Assembly: GCA_022701365.1 (NCBI GenBank)
Contig: JAKUHH010000068.1
Coordinates: 311,189 to 375,188 of the forward strand
Length of the DNA stretch: 64,000 bases
Source of the DNA: Mycocentrospora acerina
Taxonomy: Eukaryota; Ascomycota; Dothideomycetes; Pleosporales
Direction of reading: 5' to 3'
Part shown: piece after piece, positions 41,146 through 50,279 of the stretch
Position numbering within the stretch: position 1 is the first letter of the stretch
Layout: each line of letters opens with the position of its first letter
Translations under genes and position numbers: made by a program
Notes under the pieces: generated by a model
Seen by the model: only the letters and a program-made list of their open reading frames with translations
Told to the model about the DNA's origin: nothing
Database searches by the model: none

Positions 41146-42837
41146 ATGGTCCGCAACCTCGTCGTCCTCGGCGGGAGCTCGCACCCGCAGCTCACTGAGT
41201 AGGCGGCGGCCCCGGCATGCGGCGCGACGAGTGGCTGACTGACTGTGACACAGCACCATCTGCAGCCACCTCGGCATCGCGCCCGCAAAGGTCCTCCTTG
41301 GCAAGTTCAAGGTGGGCGAGACGCGCGTGGAGATTGAGGAGAGCGTGCGCGGCAAGGATGTGTTTATCATCCAGTCGGGCGGCGGAAAAGGTGTGTCTCT
41401 GTCCTGGACATGATTCTTCACCGTGTCCAGTGTGCATCTGCAAGAAACCCACGCTAACCCGCGGCCGCACAGTCAACGACCATCTGATGGAGTAGGCCCC
41501 TCCTCACGGCCCTCATGGCCCCCACGCCGGCCCTGCCTGCCCGTCCAACCGTCCTGACCGCCGCGTAGACTCCTCATTACCATCTCCGCCTGCCGCACCG
41601 CCTCGGCCAAGCGCATCACCGCCGTCCTGCCGCTGTTCCCCTACTCGCGCCAGTCGGACATTCCCTACAACAAGACGGGCGCGCCCCTCGCAAAGGCCCC
41701 CGGCTCGCGCTCCAGGACCGGCACCTACACGTTCGACTCGCGCCCCCAGACCCCCCACCCGGGGCAGGCCGAGAGCGCCGGCCTCTCCAATGGCTCCGCC
41801 GCCCTGCACCACCAGCTCAGCCGCATGAAGATGGACGAGCGCAACGGCGGCCACCCCAACGCCCCCACCAGCCCCGTCAAGTCCGACGGCCACCGCCGCA
41901 GCGACACGTTCGACTCGAGCAAGTCGGACAAGTCGGACAAGTACGCCTCCACCAACGGCATCCAGCCCCTCACCAGGCAGAGCACCACAAAGCCCCCCGC
42001 CTTCGAGCCCCAGGCCGGCTACAGGCAGTGGGTGGCCCAGGCCGGCACGCTGATTGCAGACCTCCTCACATGCGCCGGCGCCGACCACGTCATTACCATG
42101 GATCTCCATGGTGCGTACCAAGCTAATCTGTCCACCACCACAAAAAAACACAGGGCTAACACGTCCCAGACCCCCAGTACCAGGGCTTCTTCGACATCCC
42201 CGTTGACAACCTGTACGGCCGCCATCTCCTCCGCAAGCACATCCAGTTCAACATCCCCAACTACCAACAAGCCGTAGTCGTGAGCCCAGATGCCGGTGGT
42301 GCCAAGCGTGCTACAGCCATTGCCGACGCCCTCGGCATGCCCTTTGCCCTGATCCACAAGGAGCGCCGCCCCACACAGATCAACGACCGCCAAAACGCGA
42401 CCATGATGCTTGTCGGTGACGTTGCCGACCGTGTTGCCATTCTCGTCGACGATCTGGCAGACACATCAAACACCATCACCCGCGCCGCGAAACTGCTCAA
42501 GAAGGAGGGTGCCACAAAAGTGTACGCTCTCATCACGCACGGCATCTTGAGTGGCGACGCTATCGAGCGCATCAACGCTAGTGCGCTCGACAAGGTCGTA
42601 GTGACAAATACGGTGGACCAGACCGAGCACAAGGCGAGATGCCCCAAATTGGAGGTCCTGGAAGTAGGCAATGTGTTTGCCGAGGTATGCTCTCCCTTTT
42701 TTTTTTTTTTATAAAAATAAACATCTACCACCTATTTTTCCTTCTCTGGAACACCAAAAAATCTGACATGATACTTTTAGGCCATCCGACGCGTCCACCA
42801 CGGCGAGAGCATCAGCGTACTCTTCGACTACAGCTAG
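41146..42837 (+). CDS. Ribose-phosphate pyrophosphokinase with non-homologous insertion
   Basis: Makes PRPP from ribose 5-phosphate and ATP for purine, pyrimidine, His, Trp and NAD synthesis. Exons are 41146-41198, 41254-41390, 41473-41491, 41569-42110, 42170-42684 and 42781-42837, giving 440 residues; the third exon is only 19 bases. Family segments are SGGGKVNDHLMELLITISAC, LPLFPYSRQSDIPYNK, the PRPP synthetase signature DLHDPQYQGFFDIPVDNLYG (248-267), the catalytic-loop KERR (314-317) and the ribose-phosphate loop DDLADTSNT (344-352). Residues about 106-222 are an inserted Ser/Lys/Arg-rich region absent from ordinary enzymes, comparable with the non-homologous regions of yeast Prs1 and Prs5. 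It includes KSDKSDK and basic-Ser/Thr motifs (RRSDTF, SRSRTGT) that could be phosphorylated. Confidence 0.93.
41473..41491 (+). other. 19-base micro-exon of the PRPP synthetase gene
   Basis: The exon encodes the conserved VNDHLME between a CACAG acceptor and a GTAGGC donor. Skipping it would shift the frame. It is shorter than many gene finders tolerate. Confidence 0.85.
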
Positions 42838-43422
42838 TGGCTGTCTTTTGAGCTGGTTGATGAAAACAGGAGACTAAGACAAAGACGAGGATAAAATAAT
42901 CCAAGAACGGATTAACCCCCCCAAAATGCGCATTTGATACTCTTTATTTTTATTCTCTTTCGGTTTTTTTCTCTCTTCTTGTTTTTTTTATTTAAATACC
43001 AAACATCTTCGACGACAATGATGATGATAGGGGAGGAGAAGCGGAGAAGATTTTGGAAAAAAAGTAATTAGAAAACATGCTTTAGACGGGTCATGGAGTC
43101 TGTGTGTTTGTGTGTGTGTGCATGTCCTGATGTGCTGGAGGGAGAGGGAGAATGTGTGTATATATATATGTGTGTGTGTATATCGAACAATGACATACCC
43201 ATACATATGCTTGCTTTCTTTTCTTTTCTTTTTTTTCCCAAGAGAAAGAGAAGAAGAGAAAAAAAATATCCACAGTGAAGGTGAAGAAGAGAGAAAAAGA
43301 TGAAAGGAAGAATATTTATTAAACTATAACAAAAAAAGTTTATCATCTTGTCAAAAAGATTTACAACAAAAAAAAAGGGGGGGTAAAAGACTTGTTTTTA
43401 CATTTACACCTTCTCGCTCTTC
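42838..43422. other. Convergent spacer with microsatellites
   Basis: Tail-to-tail spacer between the PRPP synthetase and the rhodopsin-domain gene. It contains TG/TATA repeats near 43100-43190 and several A and T homopolymers. No gene is visible. Confidence 0.5.
43096..43182 (+). repeat. TG/TA dinucleotide microsatellite
   Basis: Two blocks of TG repeats, the second interrupted by (TA)n, in the 3' spacer. Confidence 0.7.
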
Positions 43423-45004
43423 TTATTTTTCGTCATTGTCAACATCATTATTACTGTTATTGTTGTTATTACCAGTCTCCGACTTTCTCCTCATCTCCCC
43501 TCTTGCTCGCCGATCTCGCGCACTTCTCCCCCCGCCTACTGCTCGTGTGCTGCTCCTCGCCCCGCCAGAAGTAACACTTGAAGGCCTCTGGCTTGGAAGT
43601 GGGCTCATCGAGCGTCGAGTGGGGAATTTAGCTAGTGGTGGTGGTGGGGGGGATATCGAGTAGTTGGTCCCTCTAAGGCTGGCATTGGAGAAGGGTGCGT
43701 GGAATCCTCCTGTGCCGTCTGGAACCATTCTGGGCGGTCGTGGTGGTGATGATGATGATGATGATGATGGGAGGACTACAACACAAGAGGGAGGGTATTG
43801 TGGAAGGGAGACGTGGCCTTCGTTCAACGATGGCAGAGTGGCAAAGTCACGCGAGTAAATGTGCTGATTGTCGAGGTTCTGGCTGGTTTGCGTACTTGGC
43901 TGGCTGGTTTGTGTACTCAGTTGGCTGGATAGCCGGGAGCGGGTGTGGGTGAACATGGAGTCCATCAGACTCATTCTCTCTCTACCCCCGCCAGGTCTTG
44001 CGTTTCCTTCTGCTTCGGCACGCTTGCCATTGGCACGCTTGCTGGGGGCTCGCGCTGTTCGCCGGCCTCCTGCTGTCCGTGATGAATGATACGTTACCGC
44101 CGGGGGATGCTCCTCGTCAAACGCGCCTAGGTGGAAGATTTTCCTCAGCAGTGTCCATGTGAATGGCATGTTGGCGACAAGGATCGCCGTCGAAGACTCG
44201 CGGATGTACCAGTACACCCATGTCGGGCGGTACGGGTGTTTGAACGAGTAGTAGCTGTTTAGGATACCTGCTGCGACAACAAAAATCCCCAACGAGAAGA
44301 TACCGCAGAGGATCAGTTTTCGCTTCAGAGGGAGGAGGGAACGTATGAATATCGTAAGTGCAATGGAGAGGAGTACGAGTTCCGAGGAGAGTGTGAAGAC
44401 GGCTTTGACAATGCGGTGGTTGGTCAGGGCAGTGCATTGCGAGTTGGTCGAAGGAAGAGCCCAGTAAGAGGAGAAAGGGCGACACCACGTGGTAAAGTAT
44501 AGAATCTCTGTGACGAAGAAGCCGAGAAACACATATAAGGCTAGGAGCTTGATGGCCGTGTTTTCCGTGGCGAGTGCCATGCGCGTGAGCCGGTGGTACA
44601 TGATCAGTAGGCAAGCCTTGCAGCTCCAGATAATCACCAGTTGCATCTGCTCAACCACAATGACAATCTTACTTCCATACTCGCGAGAGGAGATTTCTTG
44701 GGGTTGGAGTGTGCTAATGTCGAAATTTGGAGGCAGCAAGTTTGTTTGTGACCTTGCTTGCATGTTTGATGTGACGATCAGGACGGTGTAGCAGGCCGTG
44801 ACGAATAGTCCCATAATCCAGTCATCGTATTGTAACCCTTTGGGCGACCGGAAGAGGAGGGTGCGGGAAATACTGTGTGAGCCTGTGAGTCGAGGTTCGC
44901 GCCGTATACAGCGACTCTCAGTGTGGCACATACAGCCTGGCCATGATCATCCCAACAGCGAATGTGTACCAAATCCATGACTCGGCGCTGAATGACAATG
45001 CCAT
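43423..45004 (-). CDS. Fungal rhodopsin-domain (PTH11/SAT5-like) integral membrane protein
   Basis: A seven-helix-type membrane protein of the fungal 'rhodopsin domain' family, which includes proteins annotated as PTH11-like receptors; roles are mostly unknown. Exon 1 is 45004-44934 and exon 2 is 44872-43423, giving 506 residues. The start MALSFSAESWIWYTFAVGMI and the join ARLISRTLLFRSPKGLQYDD-WIMG reproduce the family pattern (R-x-x-SR...K...DDW). Other family segments are ACLLIMYHRLTRMALATEN, ILYFTTWCRPFSSYWALP and WVYWYIRESSTAILVANMPF. The cytoplasmic C-terminal 220 residues are Ser/Pro/Arg-rich and disordered, with a Ser run made by a GAT/GAC repeat and an Asn-rich end. No CFEM domain precedes it. 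The ligand is unknown. Confidence 0.85.
43745..43770 (+). repeat. GAT trinucleotide repeat coding poly-Ser in the rhodopsin-domain protein
   Basis: A run of GAT units on the plus strand; on the coding strand it encodes a serine homopolymer in the C-terminal tail. Length polymorphism is likely. Confidence 0.75.
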
Positions 45005-46103
45005 TGTCACTCAGCGCTGGCCTCGTCACTTGTGCCTGCTAGTTCAATGTGCTACCTGTGTGGTGGTGTGATTCGCATTCGCAGCGCTTTCCGGTAGCAC
45101 ATGTTGCGGTCGGTGGTGAGGCGCAGTGCGCAGCTAGTTGTTCTAGCCGCGGTCGCGATGCCAGTCCGAAGAGGGAGATCAAGAAGTTGTTTTGTCGCCA
45201 ATGCGAAGATTCACAAACAGAAGGAGAAGAAGAAACTCAGGGTCAACAGACAGCGGAAGACAGGAATCGAAACAGAGTTCAGACCTATCGTATATGATTG
45301 TAGCAGGCCTTATCTAAATGTACCAATTTCTGAACGGGTATCGTGTCAGAGCAACTACGTGGGGTTGCTCAACGTTGTTGTCCTGTGTACTGTTATCGAG
45401 CCAATGGAGTCGTGCGCAGCCAGCCCCGAGCTCACGTCATGCGGTGAGTGATGCATTACCTCTCCCTATCTGTTGGGAGCTCAAGCAATTCCATAGGCAG
45501 CTACTGCAAACCATTTGCCGAAGCCTTCTCGACTTCCGATAAATGCACCGGCTGACAATGAAGATGTGCATTAGACACAAGTGGCGTTTCTTATTCTAGG
45601 TATGGGCTGTGAGGGCGCTGAGTAGCGATCCTGGTCAGTCTGGTTGCCTGCTAATGGACATATGAATCGGCACTGTGAGAGCAAAGGCTGCTGATGAATG
45701 TGCCGTGTACCCTGTGTGCGTTTCGAAAATGGGGTGTTTGTAGGAAAGTGTACGGTGTTGAGGTTGCGTTGATGTCAGACAGGTGCCGACGCTATGCCAC
45801 TCGTCCTCCTAAACATCCACAGCATCATGGAATACTCATATTTTTTTAACACAAGTAACACAATACCATGCGAAGCGGAAACTGTTTTATTACGATCACA
45901 GCGCACTGTCAGTCACGAAGTGCTTATCAGCTGATCAAATGACGAAAGCGAGCTTACGGGGGTACTCATTACGGAATAAGAGCAATTACTTTTGATTCGA
46001 TAGAAGCTATACAACTTTAACATAACTATCATTAGGAACCATATTTTCCATTTTACCATGATTTGAAATGATTTTGCCAACCTGAATGCGCCCGATTTTC
46101 TGT
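45005..46103. other. Intergenic region, no supported gene
   Basis: About 1.1 kb between a divergent start and the 3' end of the VIT/VWA gene. A 116-codon plus-strand frame (45101-45451) has an ATG and a basic composition but nothing recognisable. The 3' part (45840-46080) is AT-rich. Confidence 0.4.
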
Positions 46104-49100
46104 TTACTGCAATAATCCTCCAGCCTTGGTGACCATTTCCTCCACATTCTTCACTTGCCTTTCCTCCATCCACATCCTCGCCTTTTCAACCACCAGTTCC
46201 CAACTACCCTCCCAATCTTTCAGCGTGGTTTCAAACACAGCGATAACCAGCGCTGTCGTAAATATGATCTGCTTTGTTTTCTTATCCGCAGTCGTTTGAT
46301 CCAACACATCGTCCCAAGGCTCCTTGACGCCAATCGCAGCGAACAGAGTCGCGTCCCACTCCCACGCCCCTTCGAAGGTTTGTAGAGAAATGAGGTGGTG
46401 CAACAATTCTTCTGGCTTTTCTCGAAGCGAAGCGAAGCTATTTTGCGTTTTCCTTGCTTCTGGAGCGGCTCCGAAGAGTTGCGCTTTACCCGGTCCACCA
46501 AACGACGATTGCGTAGCGCTAGCTGAAAACAACATCGTTGTTGGACCCGGATTCACACTACCAAACAGACTGTTTCCTACTGGTCCACCAAACGACGATT
46601 GCGCAGCGCTGGCTGAAAACAAGCTCGTTGTTGGACGCGGATTCACACTACCAAACAAATTGGATGCTACTGGTCCACCTCCACGTCTGCTTGATGAGCT
46701 GGGCAATGGAGGTGTTGGTACTGTAGGAGAATAGTTTGGACTAGTTGGAGTAAATGTTGGACTACCAAAAGAGAATCTTGGGCTGCTGCCTGGAGGGAAT
46801 GCCGGACTGACTGGAGAGTATCCCGGACTGGTAGGAGAAAATCCAGAGTGACTGGCTGCTGTGTTCGATGGAACGTTACTGGAAGCCGAACCAAACAGAC
46901 CACCAAATAATTGTGGCTGAGAATGTTGCTGAAATTGTTGTTGTTCCTGCTGCAGCATAGATGGAGCCCCAAACCCTACATTGGCCGTATAACTAGCATC
47001 GGAAGTCCCTGTATGCAGAAAAGAGTCAAAATCAAAGTTTTGCAGCTCGCCATGTTCTTCTCCGATATCAAACGACATGTCCATAGTAGCCCGACCTCCA
47101 AAAGATACATTGTTCGGCTGTAAAGGCTGCGAGGGAGCGAGTGCTGGCTGCGCCGGATCAAGTTCCTGTCTTGCCATGAGGAGTCGCTTTTTGTTCTGCT
47201 GATTGAGTACCATAAGCTGCATTTGATAGTCCTCCAACGGTGTTACTTGAGGAGCACTTCTCTTGGTACTAGGCGACTGTGCTGAGCCTAAGACTTTGTC
47301 TTGATCCTCAGTCGCGAAGCACATGGCTTCTTCATCTTCGTCCTCTTCATCTTCGTCATCTTCATTGTCTTCATAAGAGGTCTGTCCCTGAACTCTAGAG
47401 GACAAAGAGTCGGATAATGATTGGGAACCCTTGTTCTCTGATACGGTATCCTTCCCCTTCTTCTCTACTGCAACAAAGGAGCACCACTTTCCGCCAACCT
47501 GAAACTGAACACCCAAGCGTACAGCTTCACGCTCAACCATGTCACTGAATTGTCCCTCGAGCTTGGTTTTGATAAGTGTGTTGGTTTCGTCTTTAGCTTC
47601 GGGAAGCCATCCACGGCCTTGCTCAAGTTCGGCAATAGCTTTTTTTGCGGCAAGCTGGTGAATGGTATGGCCAGGTGCATCGAGAACTTGGATTGGAATT
47701 TCCAACTCCAAGGGACCATGTTTGCTGGTACCACGAAGAACAACAGACTTTGGTGTAGCTTTCGGGGCATCGGGGCCCAGCAGCAGATACACTGTTGCCC
47801 GATTGAAAGCATAGAGAGGAGGAATATTCTGCGGTGACTGGATGATCTTAGGGACGGGAATTACTGGCAGATGCGCATACCGCTCCTCGCCAGTTTCATC
47901 ATGCGTCTGATCTTCCTGCTTATCAGGATCTGCAGATGTGTCGAACAAGGAGATTGGTGTCTTCTGTTGCTGATTAGTATTGAGAGCTTGTACTTTCTTA
48001 GCTCGAAAACACACCTTTTCCGTTACACTATTGTCGGCTAGGCTAAGGTTGACCTTCAAGCTATCTGTGACCTTTTCAATAATCTCAAAGTCCTCTTCGT
48101 CGTCTGCGCTTGGGTTCTTTGCGTACTTGACCTCTAGCGAATAGTCGTTGATATGTGGGGATAGAGCACCCTTGAGCATGCGCACCACTTTACTTTCCAT
48201 CTTTTCGCCTTCTCCAACAGTTTGTGAGAAGCCGTTCCCTGCTTTAGCAATACCTTCAATCAGTGAATGAGAAACTCCGTTTCCGATACCGAGGGTGAAG
48301 ACGCGAACAGAGGACTGGCTCGCGATGATTGCTGTATTCAGGTACGTAAAAAGCCGGTCTTGATCCCAGATCTCGCCATCTGTCAACATCATGACTTCCA
48401 GCGACATGTCTTTGTATCGCTGCTCAATTGTTGCCTTTAGTGGTTCGAGCATTTCAGTTCCTCCAAAGTCAGCTGAGAACGCCTGAACATATCGAACGGC
48501 TTCATCAAGTGTCTGCTGGTTGTATGTGACACTCTTCTCCCAGAGGAAAGAGTAGTGAGAGCCAAACTTGCAGATGTTGAACTTGACACCGACCGGAAGT
48601 GACTTTAGAAAGACCTTTAGTGCTTGAATCACGAGGACATTCGCGCTGCCTGCCATACTGCCGCTTTGATCACAAACGAAGACAATCTCCGGCCTCTCTG
48701 AAGGAAGAGCGAATTTTGGTACCAGCGTCGCCATCAAAGCTCGGTGGTTTGGGATGGTTGGGTGGCTCTCAAGTATCGCTTTCGGGACGCCAGTGTCTTT
48801 GGCGACAACCTGTAGAACAAAGTCCTTGTCGAGCTCCGTGGTCTCGAGACTTAGTTTCGCAGAAGCCTTCGCCATTGTAGGGTCAGCTTTTGGTGCTAGT
48901 GACGTCGTACCCATGGAGACCGAGATGGGGTGTGAAGGAGACTGGACCTGCTGGATGAACGATCCTGCTGCCATCTCCGCGTCGACTGTGATGGAAATAC
49001 CGCTGCCTATGGTACTGGGTGTGGAGCTGTTCAAGAGAGTCCCCGGGTAGCTTCCATAACGTGGGCAGATGATGTTTGGGATGGTGTACCGAATTCCGTC

Positions 49101-49562
49101 GACTTCCATATCGTGTTTCAGCTCGCCGAGGTATGTGATTTCAATGACTACTTGTGCACCTGGCGGGATGTTGCCGACAGTCGTGGTGAAGACATCAGCA
49201 GCGTCTGGGAGCTGTTCAAACAGGCCTGCTGTCTCACCCCTGGCCACAGCTTCCTTGAAGACTGCTCGTGCTTTCTCCCTCTCTTTAACTTCGCCGACAA
49301 TGGTACGGTCTCCGATATGACATGTAAAGCCCACAACGCTCACGCCGTCGTAGAGCGGAAAGGTGTAACGGACCTCCTTTATGCCTTTTTTTGCAGACGG
49401 ATTGACAAACTTCTGCTTGAGCGTCGTGCGTGATGTGGTTGCTAGGATGGTAGCATGGGCCTGGAGCTCGACCTGAGGTAAGTAGTTCTTCTGCTGATAT
49501 CCATTGTGCGGAAGACTGTAGTAGAGGCCACAGACATGCCCTCCACAGCGTGAGCCAAACAT
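46104..49562 (-). CDS. VIT and von Willebrand factor A domain protein with CTD-like and FG-like tracts
   Basis: A 1152-residue single-exon protein. The N-terminal VIT domain (about 20-150) has the family feel of inter-alpha-trypsin-inhibitor, PARP4 and VWA5A proteins (TFPLYDGVSVVGFTCHIGDR, VKEREKARAVFKEAVARGET, VFTTTVGNIPPGAQVVIEIT). The VWA domain (about 290-460) has a complete MIDAS: DQSGSM (Asp298, Ser300, Ser302), the Thr in FGGTEML and the Asp in MLTDGEIWD, so it should bind a metal and a protein partner. An acidic run (about 47330-47370) follows. The tail holds YSPxSPx-like heptads (46710-46850) and two 90-base FG-type repeats. The last 100 residues (LISLQTFEGAWEWDATLF, EEMVTKAGGLLQ) match the C-terminal module of VWA5A and PARP4. 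No signal peptide, so it is probably intracellular. Function is unknown. Confidence 0.85.
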   Translation of the reverse strand: MFGSRCGGHVCGLYYSLPHNGYQQKNYLPQVELQAHATILATTSRTTLKQKFVNPSAKKGIKEVRYTFPLYDGVSVVGFTCHIGDRTIVGEVKEREKARAVFKEAVARGETAGLFEQLPDAADVFTTTVGNIPPGAQVVIEITYLGELKHDMEVDGIRYTIPNIICPRYGSYPGTLLNSSTPSTIGSGISITVDAEMAAGSFIQQVQSPSHPISVSMGTTSLAPKADPTMAKASAKLSLETTELDKDFVLQVVAKDTGVPKAILESHPTIPNHRALMATLVPKFALPSERPEIVFVCDQSGSMAGSANVLVIQALKVFLKSLPVGVKFNICKFGSHYSFLWEKSVTYNQQTLDEAVRYVQAFSADFGGTEMLEPLKATIEQRYKDMSLEVMMLTDGEIWDQDRLFTYLNTAIIASQSSVRVFTLGIGNGVSHSLIEGIAKAGNGFSQTVGEGEKMESKVVRMLKGALSPHINDYSLEVKYAKNPSADDEEDFEIIEKVTDSLKVNLSLADNSVTEKVCFRAKKVQALNTNQQQKTPISLFDTSADPDKQEDQTHDETGEERYAHLPVIPVPKIIQSPQNIPPLYAFNRATVYLLLGPDAPKATPKSVVLRGTSKHGPLELEIPIQVLDAPGHTIHQLAAKKAIAELEQGRGWLPEAKDETNTLIKTKLEGQFSDMVEREAVRLGVQFQVGGKWCSFVAVEKKGKDTVSENKGSQSLSDSLSSRVQGQTSYEDNEDDEDEEDEDEEAMCFATEDQDKVLGSAQSPSTKRSAPQVTPLEDYQMQLMVLNQQNKKRLLMARQELDPAQPALAPSQPLQPNNVSFGGRATMDMSFDIGEEHGELQNFDFDSFLHTGTSDASYTANVGFGAPSMLQQEQQQFQQHSQPQLFGGLFGSASSNVPSNTAASHSGFSPTSPGYSPVSPAFPPGSSPRFSFGSPTFTPTSPNYSPTVPTPPLPSSSSRRGGGPVASNLFGSVNPRPTTSLFSASAAQSSFGGPVGNSLFGSVNPGPTTMLFSASATQSSFGGPGKAQLFGAAPEARKTQNSFASLREKPEELLHHLISLQTFEGAWEWDATLFAAIGVKEPWDDVLDQTTADKKTKQIIFTTALVIAVFETTLKDWEGSWELVVEKARMWMEERQVKNVEEMVTKAGGLLQ
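46492..46671 (-). repeat. Two 90-base coding repeats (FG-like) in the VIT/VWA gene
   Basis: Two tandem copies with about a dozen differences and the start of a third at 46672. Each encodes a 30-residue unit with FG and LFG dipeptides (GNSLFGSVNPGPTTMLFSA type). Confidence 0.85.
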
Positions 49563-50279
49563 GGTAGATGTGTCTTGGTAGTAAGAGATGTGCAGTTTTT
49601 ACAGCAGAGAGTTCTGTGATGGTACTTGTCAGAAGCCTGTCACTGAGTAGATGGTAATGGCAGTGGCAGAGTCGCAAAATAAATGAAATTTGAGTGTTTA
49701 GTATTTCTGAAGTTGCAGAAAAGTAGAGTGATGAAAATGGCTTAAGTATGTATCTTTCAGCTTCTGCAGCCTAGGATCCCCGCAGTCTGAACGGCTGCCT
49801 CGAGTGTCGTTGCAGCCTATCGCAACTGTTCACGCCCGTTGCCATGCACTAAAATGGTCACGCATGCACGACATCAATAAGTCAATTGCCGAGTTGGCAG
49901 TTTTGAAGCCCAGATCTGGAGAGCGATATCCGGTCAGATAAACTCGGGGCAAGAGTTGTGACTCTGTTGGCTCCTTTGGGTCAAAGTGACGTCGGTCGCA
50001 GAGCAGGAGGAGTTTAGTGCAGATTACTCATTAATTGCCAAGCGCCGGGTGTGACCAAATTCCGTGTGTCTTTGTCGCGCGGTGTCAACACGTCCGGTTC
50101 ACGGTTGCTGAGGTTTGGAAGGATTGTGATTCTGCAGGGTGAGCGATGGCACAAGGCGTTGAGATCGACAGCATGGACATCAGCCTTGTCCTGCCCAGCC
50201 CGACTAGTTGCAGGACCAGGACCCTGGAACGTCAGGCTGCGGAAAAAGTGGCGGGAGTCATCAAGACTCCGCCAAAAAC
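49563..50279. other. Divergent intergenic region
   Basis: About 700 bases between the VIT/VWA gene and PUS3. It should contain both promoters. No additional gene is visible. Confidence 0.45.

Noticed and set aside
45101..45451. Plus-strand ATG frame of 116 codons beside the rhodopsin-domain gene
   Set aside because: Basic composition without a known family; it may be the leader of nothing. Not enough support.
46710..46850. True RNA polymerase II CTD
   Set aside because: Only a few imperfect YSPxSPx units lie within a VWA protein; the polymerase in this window is the Pol III subunit, which has no CTD.
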